DNA of 64,000 nucleotides from CAMFLJ01 sp963702555 (GTDB lineage: Bacteria; Actinomycetota; Acidimicrobiia; Acidimicrobiales; Acidimicrobilacustridaceae): the NCBI GenBank assembly GCA_963702555.1, contig CAVPCW010000006.1:248001-312000 (forward strand), read 5' to 3'. Below, in pieces: positions 28,035-36,293 of this stretch. A model generated the notes under the pieces. The model saw nothing but the letters and a program-made list of their open reading frames with translations, made no database searches and was not told where the DNA came from. The position numbers and the translations under genes are program-made. Position 1 is the first letter of the stretch. Each line of letters starts with the position of its first letter.

Positions 28035-28065
28035 ACCGGCATGGCCCGGACGCCGGGCTACCGGT
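28035..28065. terminator. Nested hairpin between convergent genes
   Basis: An inner stem GCCCGG/CCGGGC with a 3-base loop sits inside an outer stem ACCGG/CCGGT, followed by TTGAA. It starts directly after the stop of the plus-strand small protein and ends ten bases from the stop of the minus-strand SDR. Confidence 0.6.
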
Positions 28066-28074
28066 TTGAATCGC

Positions 28075-28848
28075 TCACTGGGCGGCGGAGTACCCGCCGT
28101 TGACGGGGATGGTCTGGCCTGTGATCCACGGCGCGAGGTCGCTGGCCAGGAACACGGTGAGGTTGGCGATGTCCGACGGGAGGCCCCGACGGCGGATGGC
28201 GTAGCGCTTGACCAGCCAGTCGTACTGCTGCTCCTCCTCGGGGCTCGCCTCGTAGGGGTTCATGGTGCCTAGGGCGATGCAGTTGGCGGTGATGCCGTAG
28301 CGGCCGACCTCGCGTGCGACGCTGCGGATCAGGCCTGTCGCGCCCGCCTTGGCCGCGGAGTAGGCGGCCATGAACGGCTCCCCGGTGCGGGCGGTGTCGG
28401 AGACGATGGTGATCACCCGGCCGGCCTCGCGCTCGATCATGCCGGGCAGCACCGCCCGGGTGACGTACATGACCCCGAACAGGTTCACCCGAACGAACCC
28501 CTCCCAGGAGGAGGGGTCCTCCTCGGCGAAGGGCTTCATGTCCTCGAAGCCGTGGCTCGTGGCCTTGCCCGCGTTGCCGGCGTTGTTCACCAGGACGTCG
28601 ATCGGGCCCATGGCGGTGACGGCCCGCTCCACCGCGGCCCAGTCTGTGACGTCGAACGCGGCGGTCGCGCCGCGCCCACCTTCGGCCTCGATCTCGGCCA
28701 CCACGGCGGCGGCCCGCTCCTCGACGAGGTCGTTGACCACGACCTCGGCGCCCGCGGCGGCCAGGGTGCGGGCGATGCCGCGGCCGACGCCCTGACCGGC
28801 GCCGGTCACCAGGGCCCGCTGCCCGCTGAGGTCGATGCTGACGGTCAC
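28075..28848 (-). CDS. Short-chain dehydrogenase/reductase
   Basis: A 257-residue classical SDR. It has TGAGQGVGRG (dinucleotide loop), NNAGNAG near residue 88, serine in IVSDTARTG and the YSAAKAG Tyr-Lys pair, ending ITGQTIPVNGGYSAAQ. The start is GTG 28848, preceded by AGGGGAAC; the first residues are then MTVSIDLSGQ. The aspartate in VVNDLVEE suggests NAD. It diverges from the CoA-transferase pair and may oxidise a hydroxyacyl intermediate in the same route. Confidence 0.9.
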   Translation of the reverse strand: MTVSIDLSGQRALVTGAGQGVGRGIARTLAAAGAEVVVNDLVEERAAAVVAEIEAEGGRGATAAFDVTDWAAVERAVTAMGPIDVLVNNAGNAGKATSHGFEDMKPFAEEDPSSWEGFVRVNLFGVMYVTRAVLPGMIEREAGRVITIVSDTARTGEPFMAAYSAAKAGATGLIRSVAREVGRYGITANCIALGTMNPYEASPEEEQQYDWLVKRYAIRRRGLPSDIANLTVFLASDLAPWITGQTIPVNGGYSAAQ

Positions 28849-28966
28849 GACGGTTCCCCTGGTTCGGTGAGCGGTGGCCTCCCCGGCCGTTCCGCTCGAC
28901 GGCCGCACGGTACCCGGTTGCCGCCGGTCGGTCGGGCGGGGACGGGCTGTGCCATCGTGGCGCCCC

Positions 28967-29737
28967 GTGGACAAGCTCGCCCCCGACGCCGCCGCTGCCG
29001 TCGCCGACATCGGTGACGGCGCCAGCCTGGCCGTCGGCGGCTTCGGGCTGTCGGGCATCCCGTGGACCCTCATCGAGGCGCTCCACCACCAGGGCGCCAG
29101 CGGCCTCACGATCGTGTCGAACAACTGCGGCGTCGACGGCGGTGGGCTCGGCGTGCTGTTGGCCGACCACCGCATCGCCCGGGTGACCGCGTCCTACTTC
29201 GGCGAGAACAAGGAGTTCGCCCGCCAGTACCTGGCCGGTGAGCTGGAGGTCGAGCTCACGCCGCAGGGCACCCTGGCCGAGCGGCTGCGGGCCGGGGGCA
29301 GCGGCATCGGCGCCTTCTACACGCCGGCCGGGGTGGGCACGCTCGTGGCCGAGGGCGGCCTCCCGTGGCGCCACGGCCCCGACGGCGAGGTCGTGGTGGC
29401 GTCGCCGCCGAAGGAGACCCGCACCTTCGTGCGCCACGGCGTGGCCCAGGAGATGGTGCTCGAGGAGGGCATCGTCACCGACTTCGCCCTCGTGCGCGCC
29501 GCCGTCGCCGATGTGCACGGCAACGCCGTGTTCCATGCGGCAGCCCGCAACTTCAACCCGGTGGCGGCCATGGCCGGCCGGGTGACGATCCTCGAGGCCG
29601 AGCAGGTCGTCGCCGCCGGCGAGCTCGACCCCGACGCGGTGCACCTCCCCGGCATCTTCGTGCAGCGGGTCGTGGCGCTCACCCCGGAGCAGGCCGCGGA
29701 CAAGCGCATCGAGAAGCGCCGGGTCACGCCCCGATGA
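28967..29737 (+). CDS. CoA-transferase subunit A (family I)
   Basis: A 256-residue alpha subunit of a 3-oxoacid/acetate-type CoA-transferase. It contains ASLAVGGFGLSGIPWTLIEA near the start and GIGAFYTPAGVGT, both hallmarks of the subunit. The start is GTG 28967. Its stop overlaps the ATG of subunit B by four bases, so the two are made together. The complex moves CoA between a donor such as succinyl-CoA and an acid, here perhaps a product of the neighbouring SDRs. Confidence 0.93.
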   Translation: MDKLAPDAAAAVADIGDGASLAVGGFGLSGIPWTLIEALHHQGASGLTIVSNNCGVDGGGLGVLLADHRIARVTASYFGENKEFARQYLAGELEVELTPQGTLAERLRAGGSGIGAFYTPAGVGTLVAEGGLPWRHGPDGEVVVASPPKETRTFVRHGVAQEMVLEEGIVTDFALVRAAVADVHGNAVFHAAARNFNPVAAMAGRVTILEAEQVVAAGELDPDAVHLPGIFVQRVVALTPEQAADKRIEKRRVTPR

Positions 29738-30363
29738 GCTGGACCCACGAGGAGATGGCGGCCCGTGCCGCGGCCGAGCTGAACGACGGCGAGTACGTCA
29801 ACCTCGGCATCGGCCTGCCCACGCTCATCCCCAACTTCCTGCCCGACGGCGTGCACGTCGTGCTGCACAGCGAGAACGGCATCCTCGGCACCGGCCGCTA
29901 CCCGTACGAGGAGGAGGTCGACCCCGACCTCGTCAACGCGGGCAAGGAGACGGTGACCGTGCAGCCGGGCGCCTCGTTCTTCGACTCGTCGCTCTCGTTC
30001 GCCATGATCCGCGGCGGCCACGTCGACGTCGCCGTGCTCGGGGCGATGCAGGTGAGCGCCACCGGCGACCTGGCCAACTGGATGATCCCGGGGCGCCTGG
30101 TGAAGGGCATGGGCGGTGCCATGGACCTCGTGCACGGCACCCGGCGGGTGATCGTGGTGATGGACCACACCACCCGCGACGGCGGCCACAAGGTGCTCGA
30201 GCGGTGCACCCTGCCGCTCACCGGCCGTGGGGTCGTGCACCGGATCATCACCGACCTCGGCGTCCTCGACGTGACCCCCGGCGGCCTGGTGCTGGTCGAG
30301 ACCGCGCCGGGCGTCACCGTCGAACAGCTGCGGGCCTCCACCGGAGCGCCGGTCGCCGTCTGA
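29734..30363 (+). CDS. CoA-transferase subunit B (family I)
   Basis: A 209-residue beta subunit. The catalytic glutamate lies in HSENGILGTG near residue 50, the residue that forms the glutamyl-CoA thioester in this family. Other motifs are YVNLGIGLPTLIPNFLP and GGHVDVAVLGAMQV. It overlaps subunit A by ATGA. It is very close to the convergent SDR stop at 30370, leaving six bases. Confidence 0.94.
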   Translation: MSWTHEEMAARAAAELNDGEYVNLGIGLPTLIPNFLPDGVHVVLHSENGILGTGRYPYEEEVDPDLVNAGKETVTVQPGASFFDSSLSFAMIRGGHVDVAVLGAMQVSATGDLANWMIPGRLVKGMGGAMDLVHGTRRVIVVMDHTTRDGGHKVLERCTLPLTGRGVVHRIITDLGVLDVTPGGLVLVETAPGVTVEQLRASTGAPVAV

Positions 30364-30369
30364 GGCTGG

Positions 30370-31275
30370 CTACTTCCGGTAGCGGGAGCCGACCAGCTCG
30401 TCGAGCTCGCTGAGCTGCCAGGGCCCTTCGGAGTTCGGTCGCTCGAACAGCTCGGCCTCCCTCGGGCGGGGGAACTCGCCCACGAAGTTGCCGCTGGCGG
30501 ACAGAATGCGACCGGTGACGTGTGCCGAGCCGGGGCCGGCGAGCCACGCGTACATCGGGGCGACGAACTCCGGCCCGGCGACGCGAAGGGAGGCGTCGCG
30601 CATGGCCTCGGAGAGGACGCCGCGCTCGAAGAGGTCCCAGATCTGCTTCTCGTAGGCCTCGCCGGTCGACAGGTCGGTGCGGGCGCCGGGGGCGACGACG
30701 TTGACCCGGATGCCTTGGGGGCGCAGGTCGCGGGCCATGCCCCAGCTGAGGGTGTTCACCGCTCCCTTCGCGGCGGCGTAGCCGGTGCCGCCGTAGGCGC
30801 CGGTGAAGCTGTGCGAGGTGGTGTTGATGATCGAGCCGCCGCGCTCACGCATGTGGGGCACGGCATGACGGCACGTACTGAAGGTGCCGGTGAGGTGCAC
30901 ACCGATGAGCTCGTTCCACTTGTCGAGGGATGGTTCGTCGGCGAGCGACTCGCCGGGCCCGGACGGGATGCCGGCGATGTTGGCGAGGACGTCGATCGAG
31001 CCGAACTCGCCGAGGCAGGTGGCGATCAGCTCGGCGCAGTAGGCGTCGTCGGCGATCGAGCCGCAGCTCGCCACGGCGCGGCCGCCGCCCTCGGCGTTGA
31101 TCGAGGCCACGACGGCGTCGAGGGGCCCGCGGTCGGTGCCGCCGCCTCCGGAGCTGTTCACGACGACGTTGGCGCCTTCGGCCGCCATCCGGCGGGCCGT
31201 GGCCTCGCCGATGCCGCGGCTGGCCCCGGTGATGACGGCGTTGAGCCCGGCGAGCGGGCGGTTGGTGTCGGTCAC
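30370..31275 (-). CDS. Short-chain dehydrogenase/reductase (hydroxyacyl-type)
   Basis: A 301-residue SDR. It has TGASRGIGEA, serine in NTTSHSFTG, and YAAAKGA with Tyr-Lys. The usual NNAG reads ANIAG here. The protein is 40 residues longer than the typical SDR because of a C-terminal extension (residues about 255-301). The extension together with IVHLTGTF-like features recalls actinobacterial enzymes near multifunctional hydroxyacyl-CoA dehydrogenases. The start is GTG 31275 after AGGAGG. It is the last gene of the GntR-led block. Confidence 0.86.
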   Translation of the reverse strand: MTDTNRPLAGLNAVITGASRGIGEATARRMAAEGANVVVNSSGGGGTDRGPLDAVVASINAEGGGRAVASCGSIADDAYCAELIATCLGEFGSIDVLANIAGIPSGPGESLADEPSLDKWNELIGVHLTGTFSTCRHAVPHMRERGGSIINTTSHSFTGAYGGTGYAAAKGAVNTLSWGMARDLRPQGIRVNVVAPGARTDLSTGEAYEKQIWDLFERGVLSEAMRDASLRVAGPEFVAPMYAWLAGPGSAHVTGRILSASGNFVGEFPRPREAELFERPNSEGPWQLSELDELVGSRYRK

Positions 31276-31319
31276 GGGTGGTTCCTCCTGGTGTCGCCGA
31301 TGGTCGGCAGTGTCATCGC

Positions 31320-31751
31320 TCAGCGGGTGTCGCGGAGCCGGCCCGGCATCGACGCCGGGCCGTCGTAGAGCAGTTCGAAGTCGCGGTGGGTGAACCGCCA
31401 CGCTCCGTCGGTTCGCTCGAGCTGGTCGTGGTAGACGCCGATGAGCTCGCTGGCGGTGCCGTCCTCGCGCCACTGCACCTCGCGGACCTGCCACGAGGCG
31501 GCCGCTCGCCCGTCGTCGAGTGGCGCCACGGTGCCGTTCAGGATCTCCTGCACGCAACGCCGGTAGGTGCTGCGGATGGAGACGAAGGTGTCGACGATCG
31601 CGTCGCGACCGACGACGACACCGCTGCCGGGGATCGACCAGGTCGCGTCCTCGGCCCAGCACGAGGTGAAGCCGTCGACGTCGAGGCGCAGCACGGCGTC
31701 GCAGTAGCGGCCGATCAGGTCCTCGACGTCGGCACGGACCGACAGGCTCAA
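31320..31751 (-). CDS. SnoaL-like (NTF2-fold) protein
   Basis: A 143-residue SnoaL_4-type protein: VEDLIGRYCDAVLRLDVDGF at the N-terminus, WAEDATWSIPG, VGRDAIVDTF, and the C-terminal sheet WRFTHRDFELLYDG. It starts at TTG 31751, inside a TTGA overlap with the preceding gene's stop. No ATG or GTG in a better position was seen. Such proteins act as isomerases or dehydratases in many pathways. Confidence 0.78.
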   Translation of the reverse strand: MSLSVRADVEDLIGRYCDAVLRLDVDGFTSCWAEDATWSIPGSGVVVGRDAIVDTFVSIRSTYRRCVQEILNGTVAPLDDGRAAASWQVREVQWREDGTASELIGVYHDQLERTDGAWRFTHRDFELLYDGPASMPGRLRDTR

Positions 31752-32503
31752 GGCTTGAGCCAGTCGTCCATCGAGGCATCCTCCCAGTCGTCGGGCCCGT
31801 AGACCGTCTTGGGGAGGGGGGTCATGATGTGGGTGGCGCCGCCGAGGGTGTACTCGGCCGAGCGCTGCTCCCAGGCGACGATGCGGTCGTCGGCCTCGCC
31901 CTCGGTGCTGAGGCCGCGAGTGGTGTCGCGGTTGGCGTGGAACTTCACGTGCGCCGGGATGCTGGCGGCCCACACCATGACGACCTCATGGGGGTTGGAG
32001 ATGACCTCGTAGAGGCCGGTGGGCTCGAAGCCGTAGCCGCGCATCATCGGCACGCGCTCCTCGTTCACCGCAGCGAGGAACTCGAGGGCGGAGCCGGCCC
32101 GCACGTCGATGATCTCGTTCACGAACAGGGTGCCCTTGATGCCCTTCTCACGGATCTCGGCGGTGCTCGGGCTGCCGGGCACGCCGCCGCAGAGGCGGTC
32201 GAAGCCGCCGGTGCGGAGCTTGTAGGCCTCGTCCCACCAGTCGGAGTAGAAGGCCTTGCGGCGCTTCAGGTTCAAGCGGTCGACGTTCTTGGCGTAGGAG
32301 GTCCAGCCGTCCTGGCCGACGTCCCAGATGTTGACGACCTGGGGCCAGCGGCCACCACCGAAGGCGCAGATGTAGAACGAGCCCTGGAGCTTGTCCATCT
32401 CCGGCATGTCCTGCACCGGGTCCTTCCAGAGGTGCTCCATGTACTCGTACTGGCCCTGACCGACGATGTCGATCACCTCGTAGAGGAAGAGGTCGCGGTT
32501 CAT
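31748..32503 (-). CDS. Uncharacterised NIPSNAP/EthD-like protein
   Basis: A 251-residue protein that appears to hold two ferredoxin-like units: one near residues 1-60 (LFLYEVIDIVGQGQYEYMEH) and one near 125-195 (GTLFVNEIIDVRAGSALEFL). The repeated phrase YEVIDI/NEIIDV suggests an internal duplication, as in NIPSNAP-type proteins. No catalytic site can be named. Its ATG shares one base with the GntR stop and its own stop overlaps the SnoaL-like start, so the three are co-translated. Confidence 0.7.
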   Translation of the reverse strand: MNRDLFLYEVIDIVGQGQYEYMEHLWKDPVQDMPEMDKLQGSFYICAFGGGRWPQVVNIWDVGQDGWTSYAKNVDRLNLKRRKAFYSDWWDEAYKLRTGGFDRLCGGVPGSPSTAEIREKGIKGTLFVNEIIDVRAGSALEFLAAVNEERVPMMRGYGFEPTGLYEVISNPHEVVMVWAASIPAHVKFHANRDTTRGLSTEGEADDRIVAWEQRSAEYTLGGATHIMTPLPKTVYGPDDWEDASMDDWLKP

Positions 32504-33288
32504 CAGTTGCTCCTTGGGTGCAGAGATCGACCGGGCGGGTCGGCCCTTCGTGCTGGTGGGTCCTTCTGGAGATCAGTCGTGGTGGCGAGTGCGCCTCGCT
32601 CGTCGAGCAGGCGGATCAGGTTCTCGGCATGGGTGCGGTGGAGCGCCACTGCCGCCGCGGCGGCCGCCTCCCCGTCGCCCTTCGCCAGGCGCTTGGTGAT
32701 GGTGGGGGCGTAGGCCTTCTGCACGTCCATGGCGTCGGGCAAGAGGGTGTAGAAGTCGCCCACGACGATCCGGCTGACGCCGTACAGGGCGATCTCGAGG
32801 CGGGGTGCGGAGGCGAGGGCGCAGAGGGCCCCACGGAACGCCTCCGCGGCGGCCATCATCTCGGCGGGCGTGTCGGCCGCCCGGACGAGGTCGCTGCCCC
32901 GGAGCAAGGGGGCGGGGTCAGATCCCCGGGCGACCGCTCGGCGGATGAGCAGGGACCAGATACTGGAGATGAGGTCGAAGTTGTCGCGCACGGCGTCGGC
33001 GTCGAGGGCGATGGCGCGGGCGCCGATGTCGGGCTCGAACCTGACCCAGCCGGTGCCCCGGAGGGCGAGGAGGCCGTCGCGCACCGGCATCCGGCTGAGG
33101 CCCAGCACATCGGCGAGGTCCTCCTGGGAGATGACGTCACCGTCGCGGAGCAGTCCGTCGAAGATCCAGCCCTGGACCATGCCGATCACGAAGGACCGCG
33201 CCTCGCCCCGGGCCGGTGCCGGCGGCGCGGAGGTCATGGACGCCACGAGCCGGGCCTTCACGTCGGGGCTCATCCGCGGTCGCGCCAT
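32503..33288 (-). CDS. GntR-family transcriptional regulator (FCD type)
   Basis: A 261-residue GntR regulator. The N-terminal winged helix-turn-helix has VISQEDLADVLGLSRMPVRD near residue 55, followed by GWVRFEPDIGARAI as wing. The remainder is an all-helical FCD ligand domain, although the usual metal histidines are only partly visible. It is the first gene of the block with the NIPSNAP-like, SnoaL-like and SDR genes, so it probably controls its own operon. An AT-rich stretch with GTGGATACAGTAAC at about 33319 could be the operator. Confidence 0.85.
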   Translation of the reverse strand: MARPRMSPDVKARLVASMTSAPPAPARGEARSFVIGMVQGWIFDGLLRDGDVISQEDLADVLGLSRMPVRDGLLALRGTGWVRFEPDIGARAIALDADAVRDNFDLISSIWSLLIRRAVARGSDPAPLLRGSDLVRAADTPAEMMAAAEAFRGALCALASAPRLEIALYGVSRIVVGDFYTLLPDAMDVQKAYAPTITKRLAKGDGEAAAAAAVALHRTHAENLIRLLDERGALATTTDLQKDPPARRADPPGRSLHPRSN

Positions 33289-33658
33289 GGGTCCTCCGGT
33301 CCGAGCGGGTGCCAATAGTGGATACAGTAACTCAGGATCGGCGCATGGGGTCAAGCGGATGGCCTCCTTCGAAGGCGCCGATCGCACGACGACGAGGACG
33401 GCCTGCAACGGCGGCCCCAGCTGCTATGTGCAGTTCGGCCCCGGCGACCACAAGGGCTACAAGGGCGACTTCCTCACCATCCGCGAGCTGCGCGACGGGG
33501 AGCTCCGCTTGGACGGCTACTACCGCCCGACCTGGGGCGCGAACGAACTCCCGACTCCGACTCACGAGCTCGCAGACCCACTCGGGGCCCGGAGGGGCCG
33601 GGACGCGGAAAGGGCCACGACCGGGTAGGACGCCCTGGTCATGGCCCGTTCCGACGAG
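33289..33658. other. 370-base gap between GntR gene and tRNA-Glu
   Basis: The GntR promoter region occupies the low end. From 33359 to 33628 a plus-strand frame of 89 codons could encode a small protein (it contains TACNGGPSCYVQFGPGDHKG and FLTIRELRDGEL). Third-position GC is gene-like to about 33545 and then drops, and the end of the frame overlaps the tRNA terminator hairpin. No ribosome site is clear. I regard it as a possible small gene or a relic. Nothing else is recognised in the gap. Confidence 0.4.
33609..33647 (-). terminator. Intrinsic terminator downstream of tRNA-Glu
   Basis: On the minus strand an 11-base stem (GGGCCATGACC with GGTCGTGGCCC, one G-U pair) and a 14-base loop are followed by TTT. 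It starts 12 bases after the tRNA 3' end, which fits a dedicated tRNA terminator. Confidence 0.7.
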
Positions 33659-33731
33659 CACCCCCAACGGGATTCGAACCCGTGCCGCCACCTTGAGAGG
33701 GTGGTGTCCTAGGCCGCTAGACGATGGGGGC
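33659..33731 (-). tRNA. tRNA-Glu, anticodon CTC
   Basis: A complete 73-base cloverleaf on the minus strand. The acceptor stem is GCCCCCA with TGGGGGT (a terminal G-U pair), the anticodon stem CCACC/GGTGG holds the loop CTCTCAA (anticodon CTC, codon GAG), and the T-arm contains GGTTCGAATCC. The CCA end is not encoded. GAG is a heavily used Glu codon in this genome. Confidence 0.96.
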
Positions 33732-33840
33732 TAGGTGTGGCGCCACCGCCGGGGTCGACCCCGGGGCAGCCGGAAGAGCATAGCGGCGGGTTCGCTCGCC
33801 CCACCAAACGGGTGATCGATGACCACCCGGCGGCGTCGAC

Positions 33841-34485
33841 CTAGAGCTCGGCGTCCCACATGGGCTCGGGCGGGAACTGCACGTCGGCGGCCGGGCGCAG
33901 GGCGCAGACGCCGTCGATCGCACCGACGCCGCGGATCGACACGATGCGGGTGGGCCCGGGCTTCACCCACTCGGGCACGCCATTGAGCGACGACGGGTGG
34001 GCCAGCAGCTCGCCGGGGCCGGCTTCGTCGCAGAGGCGGGCGGCGAGGTTCACCGGCCGGCCGATGTAGTCGTCGCCGTCGAAGAGGAGGGCGACGCCGC
34101 TGGCGATGCCGGCCCGCAGGTCGATGTCGAACGACTCGAACCGCCCCGTGAGCTCCGAGACCGTGGCCACGGTGGGCCCCGGCTTCACGCCGACCAGGAG
34201 GGCACCGTCGCCCAACCACTTGGCCACCCGGATGCCGCGGCGCCCGGCGACCTCTTTCACCAGCGAGCGGAAGACCTCGAGGGCCCGCACGGCCCGACGG
34301 GGGCCGTGGCGCTCGGTCAGCGCGGTGAAGCCGCAGATGTCGACGAAGGCGAAGGTGCGCTCGAGCTCGATGGGGCCGCCGGTGGGGGGCAGGCGCTCGG
34401 GACGCTCGGTGCCCGCGCCGGTGGCGGGTGCGAAGCCGTCCTTCTCAGCGGCGTCGAGTTCGGGGGAGTGGAGTGCATCGGGCAT
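33841..34485 (-). CDS. Class III adenylate/guanylate cyclase domain protein
   Basis: A 214-residue protein that is almost all cyclase catalytic domain. FAFVDICGFTALTERHG (first metal aspartate) lies near residue 45, AKWLGDGALLVG near 90 (second metal aspartate), and NLAARLCDEAGPGELL near 145 with the conserved Asn and Arg. It would make cAMP (or cGMP) from the triphosphate. The substrate-determining residues were not assigned. There is no membrane segment. It diverges from the TetR gene over a 72-base gap and lies upstream of the tRNA on the same strand. Confidence 0.87.
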   Translation of the reverse strand: MPDALHSPELDAAEKDGFAPATGAGTERPERLPPTGGPIELERTFAFVDICGFTALTERHGPRRAVRALEVFRSLVKEVAGRRGIRVAKWLGDGALLVGVKPGPTVATVSELTGRFESFDIDLRAGIASGVALLFDGDDYIGRPVNLAARLCDEAGPGELLAHPSSLNGVPEWVKPGPTRIVSIRGVGAIDGVCALRPAADVQFPPEPMWDAEL

Positions 34486-34557
34486 GGCCCTTTGACCCTC
34501 TCACACGAACGACCCCGCCCGCAGGCCTGTTCCGGTTGCGGCGGTAAGGTCGCCGCC

Positions 34558-35247
34558 GTGACGACCGAAGGGCGGGGAGACCGTGCCCGCCGGGCGATGA
34601 TCGACGCGGCGGAGCGCCTCATCGCCGAGAAGGGCCTGGGTGCGCTGTCGCTGCGCGAGGTCGCCACCGAGGCCGGACAGCGCAACCACTCGGCGGTGCA
34701 ATACCACTTCGGGTCCCGTGCCGGGCTGGTCGAGGCCGTGTTCGACGTGCGCATGACGCCGATCGACGCCCGGCGGGCCGAGATGCTGGAGGCGCTCGAG
34801 GCGTCCGGCGGGGCCGACGACCTCGGGGCCCTGTGCAACGTGTTCGTCCGGCCCCTGGGTGAGGCCGTGCTCGTCGAGCAGCCGGGCTGGTACGGCCGTT
34901 TCCTCTTGGAGGTGTACCGCTCCGAGCCGGGGCTGCTGCGCACGGAGCGCCCGGCGATGCAGACGCTCAACCGGGTCGCCGCGCTCGTGATCGCCCGGAT
35001 GGACGCGGTGCCGGCCGCCATCCGCGCCGATCGTCTCCGGATGGCCGTGCGGGCCGCCACTTCGATGTTCGCCGAGGTCGAGACCGAGCTCGCAGGCGCG
35101 GGGGAGGCGTCCGGCGCGTCCCCATCCCCTCCGGTGCACCGGCGCGAGTTGTTCGTCGCCCACGTCGTCGACCTGGTGCACGCCATGGTGGCGGCCCCGC
35201 CCTCGGCCACGCTCGCCGCAGAGCTCAGGTCCTCCGGCCTCGGCTGA
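34558..35247 (+). CDS. TetR-family transcriptional regulator
   Basis: A 229-residue regulator. The N-terminal helix-turn-helix is seen in ARRAMIDAAERLIAEKGLGA and LREVATEAGQRNHSAVQYHF (residues about 8-55), and a helical ligand domain makes up the rest. It starts with GTG. The form SAVQYHFGSRAGL resembles actinobacterial regulators of lipid and steroid genes. Its target is unknown; the divergent cyclase gene and the downstream aquaporin gene are the neighbours. Confidence 0.88.
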   Translation: MTTEGRGDRARRAMIDAAERLIAEKGLGALSLREVATEAGQRNHSAVQYHFGSRAGLVEAVFDVRMTPIDARRAEMLEALEASGGADDLGALCNVFVRPLGEAVLVEQPGWYGRFLLEVYRSEPGLLRTERPAMQTLNRVAALVIARMDAVPAAIRADRLRMAVRAATSMFAEVETELAGAGEASGASPSPPVHRRELFVAHVVDLVHAMVAAPPSATLAAELRSSGLG

Positions 35248-35280
35248 TTCGTCCCGTCGACGGGCCCGGCCGCGGTCCTG

Positions 35281-35320
35281 CCGAGGTCCGCCGAGGTCCG
35301 CCGAGGTCCGCCGAGGTCCG
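35281..35320. repeat. Four tandem copies of a 10-base repeat
   Basis: CCGAGGTCCG is repeated four times without change between the TetR and aquaporin genes. It lies 34 bases after the TetR stop and 80 bases before the aquaporin start. It could be a slippage-prone repeat or a set of protein-binding sites spaced one helical turn apart. Confidence 0.85.
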
Positions 35321-35400
35321 CGGTCTCGGAGGGTGAGCCGCCTAACGTCGCGTGGTTGTCGTCGAGGTTCGGCGGCACCTCGGCCTGCAAGGGGGCTCCC

Positions 35401-36162
35401 ATGGAGATGAGCAAGAAGCTCGTCGCCGAAGCGTTCGGTACGTTCTGGTTGGTCTTCGGCGGCTGTGGTTCGGCCGTCCTGGCGGCGAAGGCCGGCGGGG
35501 ACAACAACCCGTTCGGCATCGGCTTCCTCGGCGTCTCGTTCGCGTTCGGCCTCACCGTCCTCACGATGGCCTACGCCGTCGGCCACATCTCGGGCGGGCA
35601 CTTCAACCCCGCTGTCACCATCGGCCTGTGGGCCGCCAAGCGCTTCCCCTCCAAGGAGGTGCTGCCCTACGTGGTGGTGCAGGTCATCGCCGCCATCGCT
35701 GCCGCCGGCGTGCTCCTCGTCGTCGCCAAGAGCGTGGCGGGTGGCTACTCGATCGACAACAGCCAGGCCGGCGCCTTCGCCGCCAACGGCTACGACAAGC
35801 TCTCGCCGGGCGGCTACAAGGTCGGCGGTGCCCTCATCATCGAGCTGCTGCTGACCTTCGGCTTCCTGTTCGTGATCCTGGGCGCCACGGCGCGCAAGGC
35901 CCACGCGGTGAGCGGCCCGATGGCCATCGGCTTCGCCCTCGTGCTGATCCACCTCATCAGCATCCCGGTCACCAACACCTCGGTGAACCCGGCCCGCTCC
36001 ACCGGCCCGGCCCTGTTCGCCGGCGGCGACTACATCCCGCAGCTGTGGCTGTTCTGGCTGGCCCCCATCGTGGGTGCCGCCGTCGCCGGCATGGTGTGGC
36101 GCTTCCTCAGCCCCGAGGACGCCGGCCTCGACGAGGAGCCCGAAGAGGCCAAGGCCTACTGA
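35401..36162 (+). CDS. aqpZ: Aquaporin Z
   Basis: A 253-residue water channel with six membrane helices and both half-helix motifs: HFNPAVT at residues 67-73 and SVNPARS at 195-201. The selectivity filter of water-only channels can be read: an aromatic Phe in WLVFGG, His185 in LIHLISIP, Thr in NTSVNP and Arg200. The phrase IPVTNTSVNPARS is nearly identical to E. coli AqpZ as I recall it. It moves water in osmotic stress. It is followed by a clear terminator. Confidence 0.95.
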   Translation: MEMSKKLVAEAFGTFWLVFGGCGSAVLAAKAGGDNNPFGIGFLGVSFAFGLTVLTMAYAVGHISGGHFNPAVTIGLWAAKRFPSKEVLPYVVVQVIAAIAAAGVLLVVAKSVAGGYSIDNSQAGAFAANGYDKLSPGGYKVGGALIIELLLTFGFLFVILGATARKAHAVSGPMAIGFALVLIHLISIPVTNTSVNPARSTGPALFAGGDYIPQLWLFWLAPIVGAAVAGMVWRFLSPEDAGLDEEPEEAKAY

Positions 36163-36197
36163 TCCCACCCCGCGGCGCAGTGCCGCGGCGCTCCCGC

Positions 36198-36240
36198 CCG
36201 GCCCCGTCACTTGCTGTTCATCAGCAGGCGACGGGGCCGG
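36198..36240. terminator. Terminator hairpin after aquaporin gene
   Basis: Eleven-base arms CCGGCCCCGTC and GACGGGGCCGG enclose an inner small stem (GCTG/CAGC). It lies 36 bases after the aqpZ stop and 54 bases before the next start, separating the two transcription units. Confidence 0.7.
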
Positions 36241-36293
36241 TCCGCGTTCCGATCTAGCGTCGTGACCCAGGCGGACCGACCGAGGAGACCACC

